A DNA stretch of 15,630 nucleotides from an uncultured Christensenella sp. (GTDB lineage Bacteria > Bacillota > Clostridia > Christensenellales > UBA1242). A program made the translations under genes and the position numbers. Positions within the stretch are counted from its first letter, which is position 1; every line of letters starts with the position of its first letter. The DNA lies in NCBI GenBank assembly GCA_905203645.1, contig CAJKWP010000028.1, positions 1 to 15,630 of the forward strand, given 5' to 3'. Shown here piece by piece: positions 1 through 6,150 of this stretch. Under the pieces are notes generated by a model. The model was not told the DNA's origin and searched no databases. It saw nothing but the letters and a program-made list of their open reading frames with translations.

Positions 1-2703
1 ACAACGTTTTTTACTGACCTTGCAAACAAGGGTTATCTTACTCCAAACTATATCTTTTATATCGGTCTTGGAATCGAACTTGTGATGGTTATTTTCTTTT
101 TGATCAAGTCATCTTTTTCGTATGAACTTCGACTTGACCGTACACTTGACAAATTGAACAGGTGGCTTTATTACAATCAATACATTGATGAAAAAAATCT
201 TATTGATTTCAATCGTCGCATGAAAAAAGCGCCAAAACTTTTGAAATATCATTGGCAACAATTTATGCTTTATCGCGAACATGACCCAAGTTATTACATG
301 TCAAACTACAACTGCATTGACAAACCTTTACATACCAGTTCGTTTACTTCAAATATCAAAAACTTGATGTCAATTTGCTGGACTTTGTGTATCTTGACGT
401 TTTTGTTTAATATCATAACTTTTGCAACAACAAACACAAGTCTTACAACAATGACTTTGGCAAGCAGTTTGCTCACACCAGTTGCCATTGTGGTTCTTAA
501 CACTTTCTTTGCAATACTTCTTCGCAGTTGGCAAAATTCAAACCTTGCTGGTCTTTATCAAAACTTCCATTTGTTTGGCAGATACATCGACAAAGCATGC
601 TCTACCCTTCCAGAATATATCGACTTTGAAATTTTGTTCACAAAAGACGAAATTCGTCGTGGTATTCCAGTTCTCAACGAATTTTTGGAAAAAAGAGCAA
701 GACAAGAACAAAAAGAGTTGGAAGAAGCAAAACTCAATGCAGTTGAACATGAAGAATACAACTTTGACGACCTTGGATTGGACGGCTCACAAATTTTGGA
801 CCGTGCAATGAAGGAAACAGAAATTTACCTTAATCAACGCCAACGTTCTATGGCTGAAATTCAACAACTTGAAAGCGAAATCGAAAGCTTGAAACGTAAC
901 TTTGAAAACAACCAAAAAGAATATCAACGCAAAATGCAAGCATCAAAGGAAAACGTTGACAGACTCAGAAAACAACAAGAAGAATCAACCAACCGTATCG
1001 AAAGCAACTATATAAGAAAACAACAATCTGACGAAATCAAAAAGCAAGAACAACTTGAAAAAGATTATGAAGGCGTTTCGCTTCGCTTCAACCAAGAATC
1101 AAGTTCACTCAATGCCGAAATTGAAACAAGAAAGGCAGAACTTGAAGAAAGCAGACTTCATGTTGAAGATGCAATGAAAGCCGAATACAAAACATTCTCT
1201 GGGAAAATTTACAATGCTATCAACCAAGATTTGGAAGAAAAAACCCGTGACGAAAAGCAAAAAATCACAGACGAAAAAAACAATTATATGCAAGCGGCTC
1301 AAACTTACCAAACCGAACTTGAACAAAAACAACAAGAAATTGACAGACTTCACAAATTGCTCGAAGAAAAGGGTGTGTCAGACGTAGAACATGGTGATTT
1401 TTACGATGAAAAATTAAGACAAGTCGAACACAATTTGAAATATGGCGAAACAGTAACGAACGCAACACAAGAATCTTCCACTGCTCCGCAAGTTGAAGAA
1501 GAACAAATTCAACAACCTGTTGAACAACCTGCCCAAGAAACTGTTGAAGCAGAAAATCAACCAACCGTACAAGAAGAACAACAAGAACCAACCGCTCAAA
1601 GTGAAGAACCTGTATACGACGAATACGGCGGTTATTATGACAGCGAAGGTTATTACCGTTACAAAAACGGCACTTACTATGACCCAGAAGGCAATTACTT
1701 TGACGAATATGGTGGACACTTTGACAAAGACGGAAATTATTTTCCACCTGAAAATGCTCAAACAGAAACAGCACAGGTAACAAACTCAGTTGAGGAAACT
1801 CAATCCCCTGCTGAACCAAACTTGTTTGAACAATTTGCCGAAAACCAAGAAGCAGTTGAGTCTGCTCAAACAGAAAACATTGAACAACCTGCTCAACAAG
1901 AAACTTTGACAAATCAACCAACCGAAGAACAACCCGAAATTGACATTGAAGAGCCTGTTGAAGTTATTACTGAACGACAACAAGAACCGGTTGAAAAAGT
2001 TGAAGAACCAGTTGAACCTGTTTTGGATGACGAAAAACAAAAAGAACAACCTGCTTTGCAAGAGCCAGTTGAAGAAAAACCAAAAGGCAAACGTGGCAGA
2101 CCAAAAAAGATTGTAAGTGAAACCGAACAACAAAACAAACCAAAAGGCAAACGCGGAAGGCCCAAAAAGATTGTAAGCGATACTGAACAGCAAGACAAAC
2201 CACAAGGCAAACGTGGGAGACCAAGAAAGGAAACTGCCGAAACCGAAGAAAAACCAAAAACTACTGGCAAACGTGGCAGACCAAAAAAAGAAACAACTGA
2301 ACAAGAAGTCAAAAAAACCACAGGAAAGCGCGGAAGACCAAAGAAGACAGTTGATGAAAGCGAAGCCAAAAGCATCGAAGAAAAGCCAAGGGCAAAGCGT
2401 GGAAGACCTGCCAAAAAGGTTGGACCAACTGCAAGCGAATCAAAAGCAAAACGTGGCAGACCAAAATCTGCATCCCCTGCTGCAAAAAAATCAACTGGCA
2501 AACGTGGCAGACCAAAAAAAGAAATGGTGACAAAAAACGAATTGTTTGACGAACTTGAAAAACTCAACCAACAAATTCAAGAAGAAAATGAAAAGTTGAA
2601 AACACAACAAGAAGAACTCAACCAAAAGATTGACGAAACATTGTCAAAAATTGATGAACAAGAAGCAAACAATCCAAACGACAACAATAACAATGTTGGT
2701 TAA
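1..2703 (+). CDS. Membrane-anchored coiled-coil protein with eight AT-hooks (5' partial)
   Basis: The frame is open from base 1, so the true start lies before the window; the GTG at 82 sits inside a hydrophobic helix and is not the start. About 900 residues are visible. In order: a TM helix (nt about 49-111), a soluble stretch, two more TM helices (nt about 364-430 and 455-530), a long charged coiled coil (nt about 680-1440), a Q/E/P-rich linker with tyrosine-rich repeats (nt 1612-1743), an array of eight KRGRP motifs (first Arg codons at 2092, 2152, 2212, 2272, 2329, 2398, 2452, 2503), and a short C-terminal coiled coil (nt 2530-2670). RGRP with flanking Lys is the AT-hook, which binds the minor groove of AT-rich DNA. 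I infer a tether between membrane and nucleoid. I do not recognise the family; the TM part might resemble MotA/TolQ topology, but that is weak. A terminator follows directly. Confidence 0.85.
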   Translation, partial: TTFFTDLANKGYLTPNYIFYIGLGIELVMVIFFLIKSSFSYELRLDRTLDKLNRWLYYNQYIDEKNLIDFNRRMKKAPKLLKYHWQQFMLYREHDPSYYMSNYNCIDKPLHTSSFTSNIKNLMSICWTLCILTFLFNIITFATTNTSLTTMTLASSLLTPVAIVVLNTFFAILLRSWQNSNLAGLYQNFHLFGRYIDKACSTLPEYIDFEILFTKDEIRRGIPVLNEFLEKRARQEQKELEEAKLNAVEHEEYNFDDLGLDGSQILDRAMKETEIYLNQRQRSMAEIQQLESEIESLKRNFENNQKEYQRKMQASKENVDRLRKQQEESTNRIESNYIRKQQSDEIKKQEQLEKDYEGVSLRFNQESSSLNAEIETRKAELEESRLHVEDAMKAEYKTFSGKIYNAINQDLEEKTRDEKQKITDEKNNYMQAAQTYQTELEQKQQEIDRLHKLLEEKGVSDVEHGDFYDEKLRQVEHNLKYGETVTNATQESSTAPQVEEEQIQQPVEQPAQETVEAENQPTVQEEQQEPTAQSEEPVYDEYGGYYDSEGYYRYKNGTYYDPEGNYFDEYGGHFDKDGNYFPPENAQTETAQVTNSVEETQSPAEPNLFEQFAENQEAVESAQTENIEQPAQQETLTNQPTEEQPEIDIEEPVEVITERQQEPVEKVEEPVEPVLDDEKQKEQPALQEPVEEKPKGKRGRPKKIVSETEQQNKPKGKRGRPKKIVSDTEQQDKPQGKRGRPRKETAETEEKPKTTGKRGRPKKETTEQEVKKTTGKRGRPKKTVDESEAKSIEEKPRAKRGRPAKKVGPTASESKAKRGRPKSASPAAKKSTGKRGRPKKEMVTKNELFDELEKLNQQIQEENEKLKTQQEELNQKIDETLSKIDEQEANNPNDNNNNVG
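2083..2520 (+). repeat. Tandem AT-hook-coding repeat array, about 60-nt period
   Basis: Eight units each encode a KRGRP core followed by an acidic or polar spacer. The first four RGRP codon blocks start exactly 60 nt apart (2092, 2152, 2212, 2272); the next intervals are 57, 69, 54 and 51 nt, all multiples of three. Units 1 and 2 are almost identical in protein (KGKRGRPKKIVS, then E/D-T-E-Q-Q), which suggests recent duplication, while units 5-8 have diverged. The array is coding, not intergenic. Confidence 0.9.
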
Positions 2704-2716
2704 TGTGAATGCAAAC

Positions 2717-2752
2717 AAAAAAGATATTATCAAACGATAATATCTTTTTTTT
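2717..2752. terminator. Bidirectional hairpin terminator between convergent genes
   Basis: A 15-bp inverted repeat (AAAAAAGATATTATC at 2717-2731, loop AAAC, GATAATATCTTTTTT at 2736-2750) has a T run on the right for the + strand gene ending at 2703, and an A run on the left that reads as a T run for the - strand gene ending at 2798. It can serve both genes. Confidence 0.85.
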
Positions 2753-2770
2753 GCATCTTGCTGTGTTTTC

Positions 2771-2790
2771 GAAAATTAAATTTAATTTTC
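2771..2790. repeat. Perfect 20-bp AT-only-core palindrome
   Basis: GAAAATTAAATTTAATTTTC is identical to its reverse complement. It lies between the terminator at 2717-2752 and the stop codon at 2798. It has no adjacent T run, so it is not a standard terminator by itself; it could be a weak hairpin in the 3' UTR of the - strand membrane protein gene or a protein-binding site. The function is unknown. Confidence 0.5.
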
Positions 2791-2797
2791 AATCATT

Positions 2798-3313
2798 TTA
2801 TTTAACCAAAAAATATCCAGCAAGACCAACCAAATCAACACCCAACAAAAAGTATACAAATGTTGAAATCTTTGCGCTGTCGCCAAGGGTTATTGTTCCC
2901 AATGAACCTAAGTCCAAAGTTGTAACATTTCCTTTCCAAATAAAGAAGCAAATGATATAACCAATCAAGGCTGCAGCGATAACCAAAAGTGCAATTACAG
3001 CAAGCATATCTGATTTTTTGTTCAAAACGCCCAAAAGCATCAATACGCTCAAAACAACTGTAAGGCCTGCAAAAATAAGTGTAATCAAATCAAACACGCC
3101 CATAAGCACAAGTTCGGTCGCAGCATCTTCTGCAAAAGCTTTTCCAATCAATGTGTAAAAATTGTATACTGATTCAGATTTGCCAAGCACGCCCAAATCA
3201 ACAACAACTTTTGTTGCTGGAATGAAAGCCAAGCCAAAAATTGCAAGACCAACTACGATAGCAATGATCGCTTTGATATTCAATTTTGCACTTTTACTTT
3301 TCTTCTTTGCCAT
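2798..3313 (-). CDS. Four-helix membrane protein, hypothetical
   Basis: 171 residues. The start is set at 3313 (MAKKKSK) because a perfect AAGGAGG lies at 3320-3326; an upstream ATG at 3364 in the same frame lies beyond the candidate -35 box and has no such site. After a Lys-rich cytoplasmic N-terminus there are four hydrophobic segments, at about residues 14-32, 65-88, 97-121 and 147-169, with two Gly/Thr-rich extracytoplasmic-type loops (around VVDLGVLGKSES and TTLDLGSLGTITLGD). The two loops share a xLGxLG pattern, hinting at an internal duplication of a two-helix unit. I do not recognise a named family. It has its own promoter, and it is convergent with the AT-hook gene, with which it shares a terminator. 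Confidence 0.8.
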   Translation of the reverse strand: MAKKKSKSAKLNIKAIIAIVVGLAIFGLAFIPATKVVVDLGVLGKSESVYNFYTLIGKAFAEDAATELVLMGVFDLITLIFAGLTVVLSVLMLLGVLNKKSDMLAVIALLVIAAALIGYIICFFIWKGNVTTLDLGSLGTITLGDSAKISTFVYFLLGVDLVGLAGYFLVK

Positions 3314-3319
3314 TTTGTT

Positions 3320-3326
3320 CCTCCTT
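3320..3326 (-). promoter_or_regulatory. Shine-Dalgarno AAGGAGG deciding the 3313 start
   Basis: A full AAGGAGG reads on the - strand with six bases before ATG 3313. It sits almost at the predicted 5' end of the transcript from the promoter at 3333-3361. Confidence 0.85.
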
Positions 3327-3332
3327 GGATAT

Positions 3333-3361
3333 ATGATACAAAATCTTGCTTTTTTTTGCAA
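3333..3361 (-). promoter_or_regulatory. Sigma-A type promoter for the membrane protein gene
   Basis: The -35 candidate TTGCAA (3356-3361) and the -10 candidate TATCAT (3333-3338) are 17 nt apart on the - strand. The predicted start of transcription, near 3326, gives a leader of only about 13 nt. Confidence 0.6.
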
Positions 3362-3488
3362 CAAAAAATGTTTGAAAAAACAAAAACTTTAGGCATTTTA
3401 TTCAAATTTGTACATTTTTGGATGTCGCTTTTAAAAAGTTTCTTTGCAATTTTTTTGTGCTATTTTTTTGTAAATCTGTAATAATTTA

Positions 3489-3518
3489 TTGATAAACGGA
3501 ATAAATGTATAGTATAAT
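3489..3518 (+). promoter_or_regulatory. Sigma-A type promoter for the TM2 gene
   Basis: The -35 candidate TTGATA (3489-3494) and a consensus -10 TATAAT (3513-3518) are 18 nt apart. Transcription would start near 3525, so the leader before ATG 3540 would be about 15 nt and begin at the ribosome binding site. Confidence 0.7.
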
Positions 3519-3524
3519 ATGTTC

Positions 3525-3530
3525 GGAGGT
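3525..3530 (+). promoter_or_regulatory. Shine-Dalgarno GGAGGT deciding the 3540 start
   Basis: GGAGGT ends nine bases before ATG 3540. The alternative in-frame ATG at 3519 lies upstream of this site and immediately after the -10 box, so it would not be in the transcript. Confidence 0.8.
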
Positions 3531-3539
3531 AAAAATATC

Positions 3540-3746
3540 ATGGCAAAAAAAGGTGATGGTGGACTTGTATTGTTCCTTATCTGCTTCTTTTTGGGCTGGT
3601 TTGGAATCGACAAACTTTACAAAGGCAGTGTAAAATTGTTTGTTATCAAACTTTTGCTTAACCTTTGCATCGTAGGCGAAATTTGGAATATCTATGATAT
3701 CATTTGTTCAATCATTGGATGTTACAAATTGAACCCACTCAAATAA
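3540..3746 (+). CDS. TM2-domain small membrane protein
   Basis: 68 residues beginning MAKKGDGG. It consists almost entirely of a TM2 domain: helix 1 (about residues 8-22) is followed by the characteristic turn GWFGIDKLYKG (compare GxFGaHrFYlG in the family), then a second hydrophobic region and the conserved-type G-x-IWNIYDII stretch. A Lys-rich N-terminus should stay in the cytoplasm. TM2 proteins are small two-helix membrane proteins of mostly unknown role. The gene stands alone with its own promoter and is convergent with the Vps4-like gene, with which it shares a terminator. Whether it works with the neighbouring membrane system cannot be told. Confidence 0.85.
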   Translation: MAKKGDGGLVLFLICFFLGWFGIDKLYKGSVKLFVIKLLLNLCIVGEIWNIYDIICSIIGCYKLNPLK

Positions 3747-3779
3747 GAATAATTTTTGTTGAATATTATTATTCTCAAA

Positions 3780-3808
3780 AAAAAATCAGTTGAAAAACTG
3801 ATTTTTTT
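3780..3808. terminator. Bidirectional terminator, overlapping the stop of the Vps4-like gene
   Basis: Inverted repeat AAAAAATCAGTT (3780-3791), loop GAAA, AACTGATTTTTTT (3796-3808). It has T runs in both directions. It ends the TM2 gene (+) and the whole six-gene operon (-); the stop codon of the latter (3807-3809) overlaps the stem. A weaker inverted repeat (GAATAAT/ATTATTC) precedes it at about 3747-3776. Confidence 0.85.
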
Positions 3809-4919
3809 ATTTTATTTTTTTGTTTTTGAAATCTTCAAAATCTTGCAAAGTGCTCAGGTCGACCGAAGGTGGCACTGCCTGCAACGCTTTTGCAAAGTCT
3901 TGGTTTGTAAGTTCGACAATTTTGTCGGTTTTGATTGATTTCAAAAGTGGGTCTTCCTTTGCCCTGTCGCACACTTCTTCAATGTCTGCGCCAGAATAAT
4001 TTTGCGACAATTTTACAAGGTTGTCAATGTCCACATCTTTTGCCAAAGGTACGTTTTTCAAAAATTTGCAAAACAAAAACTTTCTTGCTGGTGCATCTGG
4101 CAAAGGAACATAAATTTTTTGTGAAAATCTGCCCGAACGCATTGCTGCACTGTCAATATCCCAAGGGCGGTTTGTTGCACCCAAAAGCAAAAGGTTGCTT
4201 GTCTTTGATGCAAAACCGTCGATATTTTGCAAAAATTCGTTGACACGTTTGTCATTGTGCGAATCACCATTTTTGCCACGTTTTGCAAGCAAACTGTCCA
4301 TTTCATCAATGAAAATTATTGCAAGGTCGTCGTTTTGCGCCTGAGCAAAAAGTGAACTGATATTTTTTTCGGATTCACCAACCCATTTGCTTACGATGTC
4401 ACTGCCTTTGATTGCATAAAACTTTGCGTTTACTTCGTTTGCTATTGCCTTTGCAATCATTGTTTTTCCTGTTCCAGGTGGACCATACAAAAGCACGCCA
4501 CCACCTGTTTTTTTGTTGTATGCTTTGTATTTGTCAGGATATTTGATTGGGTTTATCATTCGGGTTGTGATTGCCTTTTTGACATCTTCCAATCCAGCGA
4601 TGTCCGAAAACTTTATATCGGGTACAACTGCGCTGTCCCAAGTTTTTTGTGCTTCTTTTTGGTTTTGCGAACTGTTTTTTGTCAAAGTGTCGCCTTGCTG
4701 TGGCAAATTTTCGGCAAGGTCAATCATCTTTTTTGCCCTTTCATATCTTGATTTTTTCAACGTTTCCGAACTTATTTTTGCAAGTTTCATAAGCGTTTCG
4801 CCGGCAAGCAAATAATTGCGTCTTGCCATGGTCAAATCACCTTTTTGTTGATATTTTTTTGCTCTTTCAAGATAAGTATTAAAGTTGTCGTTTAACAAAC
4901 TTGCGTCTAAATTTGTCAT
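3807..4919 (-). CDS. Vps4-like AAA ATPase with MIT-like N-terminal domain
   Basis: 370 residues. Residues 8-72 form three amphipathic helices with the MIT pattern (A-KKYQQKGD-x3-A-x3-Y-x2-A ... RA-x6-AENL). The AAA core follows a short linker: Walker A GPPGTGKT (146-153), pore loop KWVGESEK (178-185), Walker B IIFIDE (201-206), sensor 1 GATNRPW (247-253), the arginine-finger region MRSGRF (260-265) and SGADIEEV (309-316). The KWVGESEK pore loop, NRPWDID and the C-terminal DFxxALQAVPPSVD are typical of the meiotic AAA group (Vps4, katanin, spastin). Vps4 hexamers pull ESCRT-III subunits out of membrane filaments. All catalytic residues look intact. It is the last gene of the operon, 12 nt behind an ESCRT-III-like gene with a MIM1-like tail. 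An archaeal CdvC-type ATPase is the nearest alternative name. Confidence 0.88.
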   Translation of the reverse strand: MTNLDASLLNDNFNTYLERAKKYQQKGDLTMARRNYLLAGETLMKLAKISSETLKKSRYERAKKMIDLAENLPQQGDTLTKNSSQNQKEAQKTWDSAVVPDIKFSDIAGLEDVKKAITTRMINPIKYPDKYKAYNKKTGGGVLLYGPPGTGKTMIAKAIANEVNAKFYAIKGSDIVSKWVGESEKNISSLFAQAQNDDLAIIFIDEMDSLLAKRGKNGDSHNDKRVNEFLQNIDGFASKTSNLLLLGATNRPWDIDSAAMRSGRFSQKIYVPLPDAPARKFLFCKFLKNVPLAKDVDIDNLVKLSQNYSGADIEEVCDRAKEDPLLKSIKTDKIVELTNQDFAKALQAVPPSVDLSTLQDFEDFKNKKIK

Positions 4920-4931
4920 AATTTATCCTTT

Positions 4932-5525
4932 TTATTTGTTATCCATTGATTCCAATTTTTTGCGCATTTGTTCAATTTCTTTGTCGATCTCATCGTCGGA
5001 AATATCGCTTTGAGCGATTTCTTCGTTTATAAGATTTTCGATTTCGGCATCATCAACTTGGTTGTTTGAAGTTGCGTGGGAAGCAAAAGTAGATTGGTTC
5101 ATATCCAAAAATACGTCCATTTTTTCGGTTTGCAGTTCAACGCCTTCCATGGCTATTTCAAATTGTTTTTGTACTTTTTCAAATTCTTTGTTGTTGGTAA
5201 GTCTTGCCATTTCCTTGCTCAAAACGCCCATTCCCTTCAAAAATTCGGTTGTCATAAGTGACATATCTTTCATTTGTGAAGTGATTTGGAAGTTCAAAAG
5301 CATTTCGTATGCTTTTTTTTCTTGCGCCAAGGTCATTTTCAATCCGCTGATAGCAAGGTTGTATTGTGTTGGCAAGTTTTTCTGTTTTGCCATTTTTGCG
5401 GCGTCAATGTAAACTTGTTTTTGTTCTTTAAGACCGTTTATGTGCTTGTTCATCGAATTGATTGTTTTGCGCACAAGCATCTTTTTTTCGATTTGTTTTG
5501 TTTGATTTGATTTGAATAATCCCAT
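4932..5525 (-). CDS. ESCRT-III (Snf7)-like protein A with MIM1-like tail
   Basis: 197 residues, almost all helical. The short N-terminus MGLFKSN is like the membrane-inserting start of Snf7/CHMP proteins. A basic helical hairpin follows (about 10-80, with LKEQKQVYIDAAKMAKQKN and AISGLKMTLAQEKKAYEML), then a Met-rich middle (84-145, TEFLKGMGVLSKEM, FEIAMEGVELQTEKMDVFLDM), and an acidic C-terminal part (158-197). The last helix, EQMRKKLESMD (186-196), resembles the MIM1 motif (LxxRLxxL) that MIT domains bind. Basic N-half, acidic C-half and size (about 200-240 in the family) fit ESCRT-III. It sits directly upstream of the MIT-AAA gene. A PspA/Vipp1-type protein, which belongs to the same superfamily, is the main alternative. 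Start ATG 5525 has AAAGGAGA before it, overlapping the stop of the preceding gene. Confidence 0.75.
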   Translation of the reverse strand: MGLFKSNQTKQIEKKMLVRKTINSMNKHINGLKEQKQVYIDAAKMAKQKNLPTQYNLAISGLKMTLAQEKKAYEMLLNFQITSQMKDMSLMTTEFLKGMGVLSKEMARLTNNKEFEKVQKQFEIAMEGVELQTEKMDVFLDMNQSTFASHATSNNQVDDAEIENLINEEIAQSDISDDEIDKEIEQMRKKLESMDNK

Positions 5526-5536
5526 ATTCTTCTCCT

Positions 5537-6139
5537 TTAATCTTGATCGGCGTCGTCAAGTTGCCCTTCTTGAAAATTTTGCGACTGTTTTTGTTCGACT
5601 TTTTCAAAACTGTCGTCATCTTCAAACACTGCCAAAAGTTGGTCGTCTGTTTGAGTTTGTCCATAAATTTGTTTGCTTGGTTCATAAGAACTTTCTATAT
5701 CACAAAAAGTTTCGTCAGCGGATGTAAGCACGTCTTCGGCGGCAATCTTGGTGTTGAGTGCTTGGTTCAAAAATTGTGCAAGTCCTTTTTGGTCTTTGAG
5801 CAAATTTCCCAGAGACATTTGTGCTGTCGAAACAAAAAATTCCTTGTCTTCGATTGCATCTTTGAGTTTGTTCAAAAGTCTTGCGTTGTACAAAAGGTAC
5901 ATTCCACGTTGGATATCTTGTTGACTTTGTTGCTTCAAGTGGTTGATTTTTTTTGCGTAGAAAAGTCTGAGTTCATAGGACTTTTCTTTTTTGCCACGTT
6001 CAAGCAAACTTTGAATTTCTTCTTGTTTGTCCAAAAGTCCGTCTTCAATAATTTGTTCTTGCTTTTCAAGTTTGTAAATTGCGTCGGTTACTTCTTCCTT
6101 CTTCAATTTTTTAAACTTGTTTTTTGTAAAAGGCCACAT
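5537..6139 (-). CDS. ESCRT-III-like protein B
   Basis: 200 residues, mainly helical. The N-terminus MWPFTKNKFKKLKKEE is short, aromatic and basic, as in membrane-binding ESCRT-III starts. Long helices cover about 16-100 (LEKQEQIIEDGLLDKQEEIQ, then YAKKINHLKQQSQQDIQRGM and NARLLNKLKDAIEDKEF), a second helical part covers about 103-150, and the tail (165-200) is strongly acidic with no clear MIM1 motif. Size, charge split and place next to protein A and the Vps4-like ATPase suggest a second filament subunit, comparable to the several ESCRT-III paralogues used together in eukaryotes and archaea. The sequence signal is weaker than for protein A, and a generic coiled-coil protein is possible. Eleven bases separate it from genes on both sides; AAGGGGA precedes ATG 6139. 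Confidence 0.65.
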   Translation of the reverse strand: MWPFTKNKFKKLKKEEVTDAIYKLEKQEQIIEDGLLDKQEEIQSLLERGKKEKSYELRLFYAKKINHLKQQSQQDIQRGMYLLYNARLLNKLKDAIEDKEFFVSTAQMSLGNLLKDQKGLAQFLNQALNTKIAAEDVLTSADETFCDIESSYEPSKQIYGQTQTDDQLLAVFEDDDSFEKVEQKQSQNFQEGQLDDADQD

Positions 6140-6150
6140 ATTTTCCCCTT

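Noticed and set aside
82..84. GTG at 82 as the start of the first gene
   Set aside because: The frame is open to base 1 and the codon lies within a TM helix with no ribosome binding site before it.
2083..2520. Regular 60-nt repeats resembling a CRISPR array
   Set aside because: The repeated part is short and varies by codon-synonymous changes, the intervals are multiples of three, and the whole array is in frame in a long gene.
1914..2567. Long - strand open frame with LPRLP repeats
   Set aside because: It is the antisense shadow of the AT-hook array; it has no ribosome binding site and composition unlike real proteins here.
4932..6139. Calling the two small helical proteins PspA
   Set aside because: They lack a recognisable PspA-type sequence, protein A has a MIM1-like tail and a MIT-AAA neighbour, and the ESCRT-III-like name explains more; PspA-like remains the stated alternative for A.
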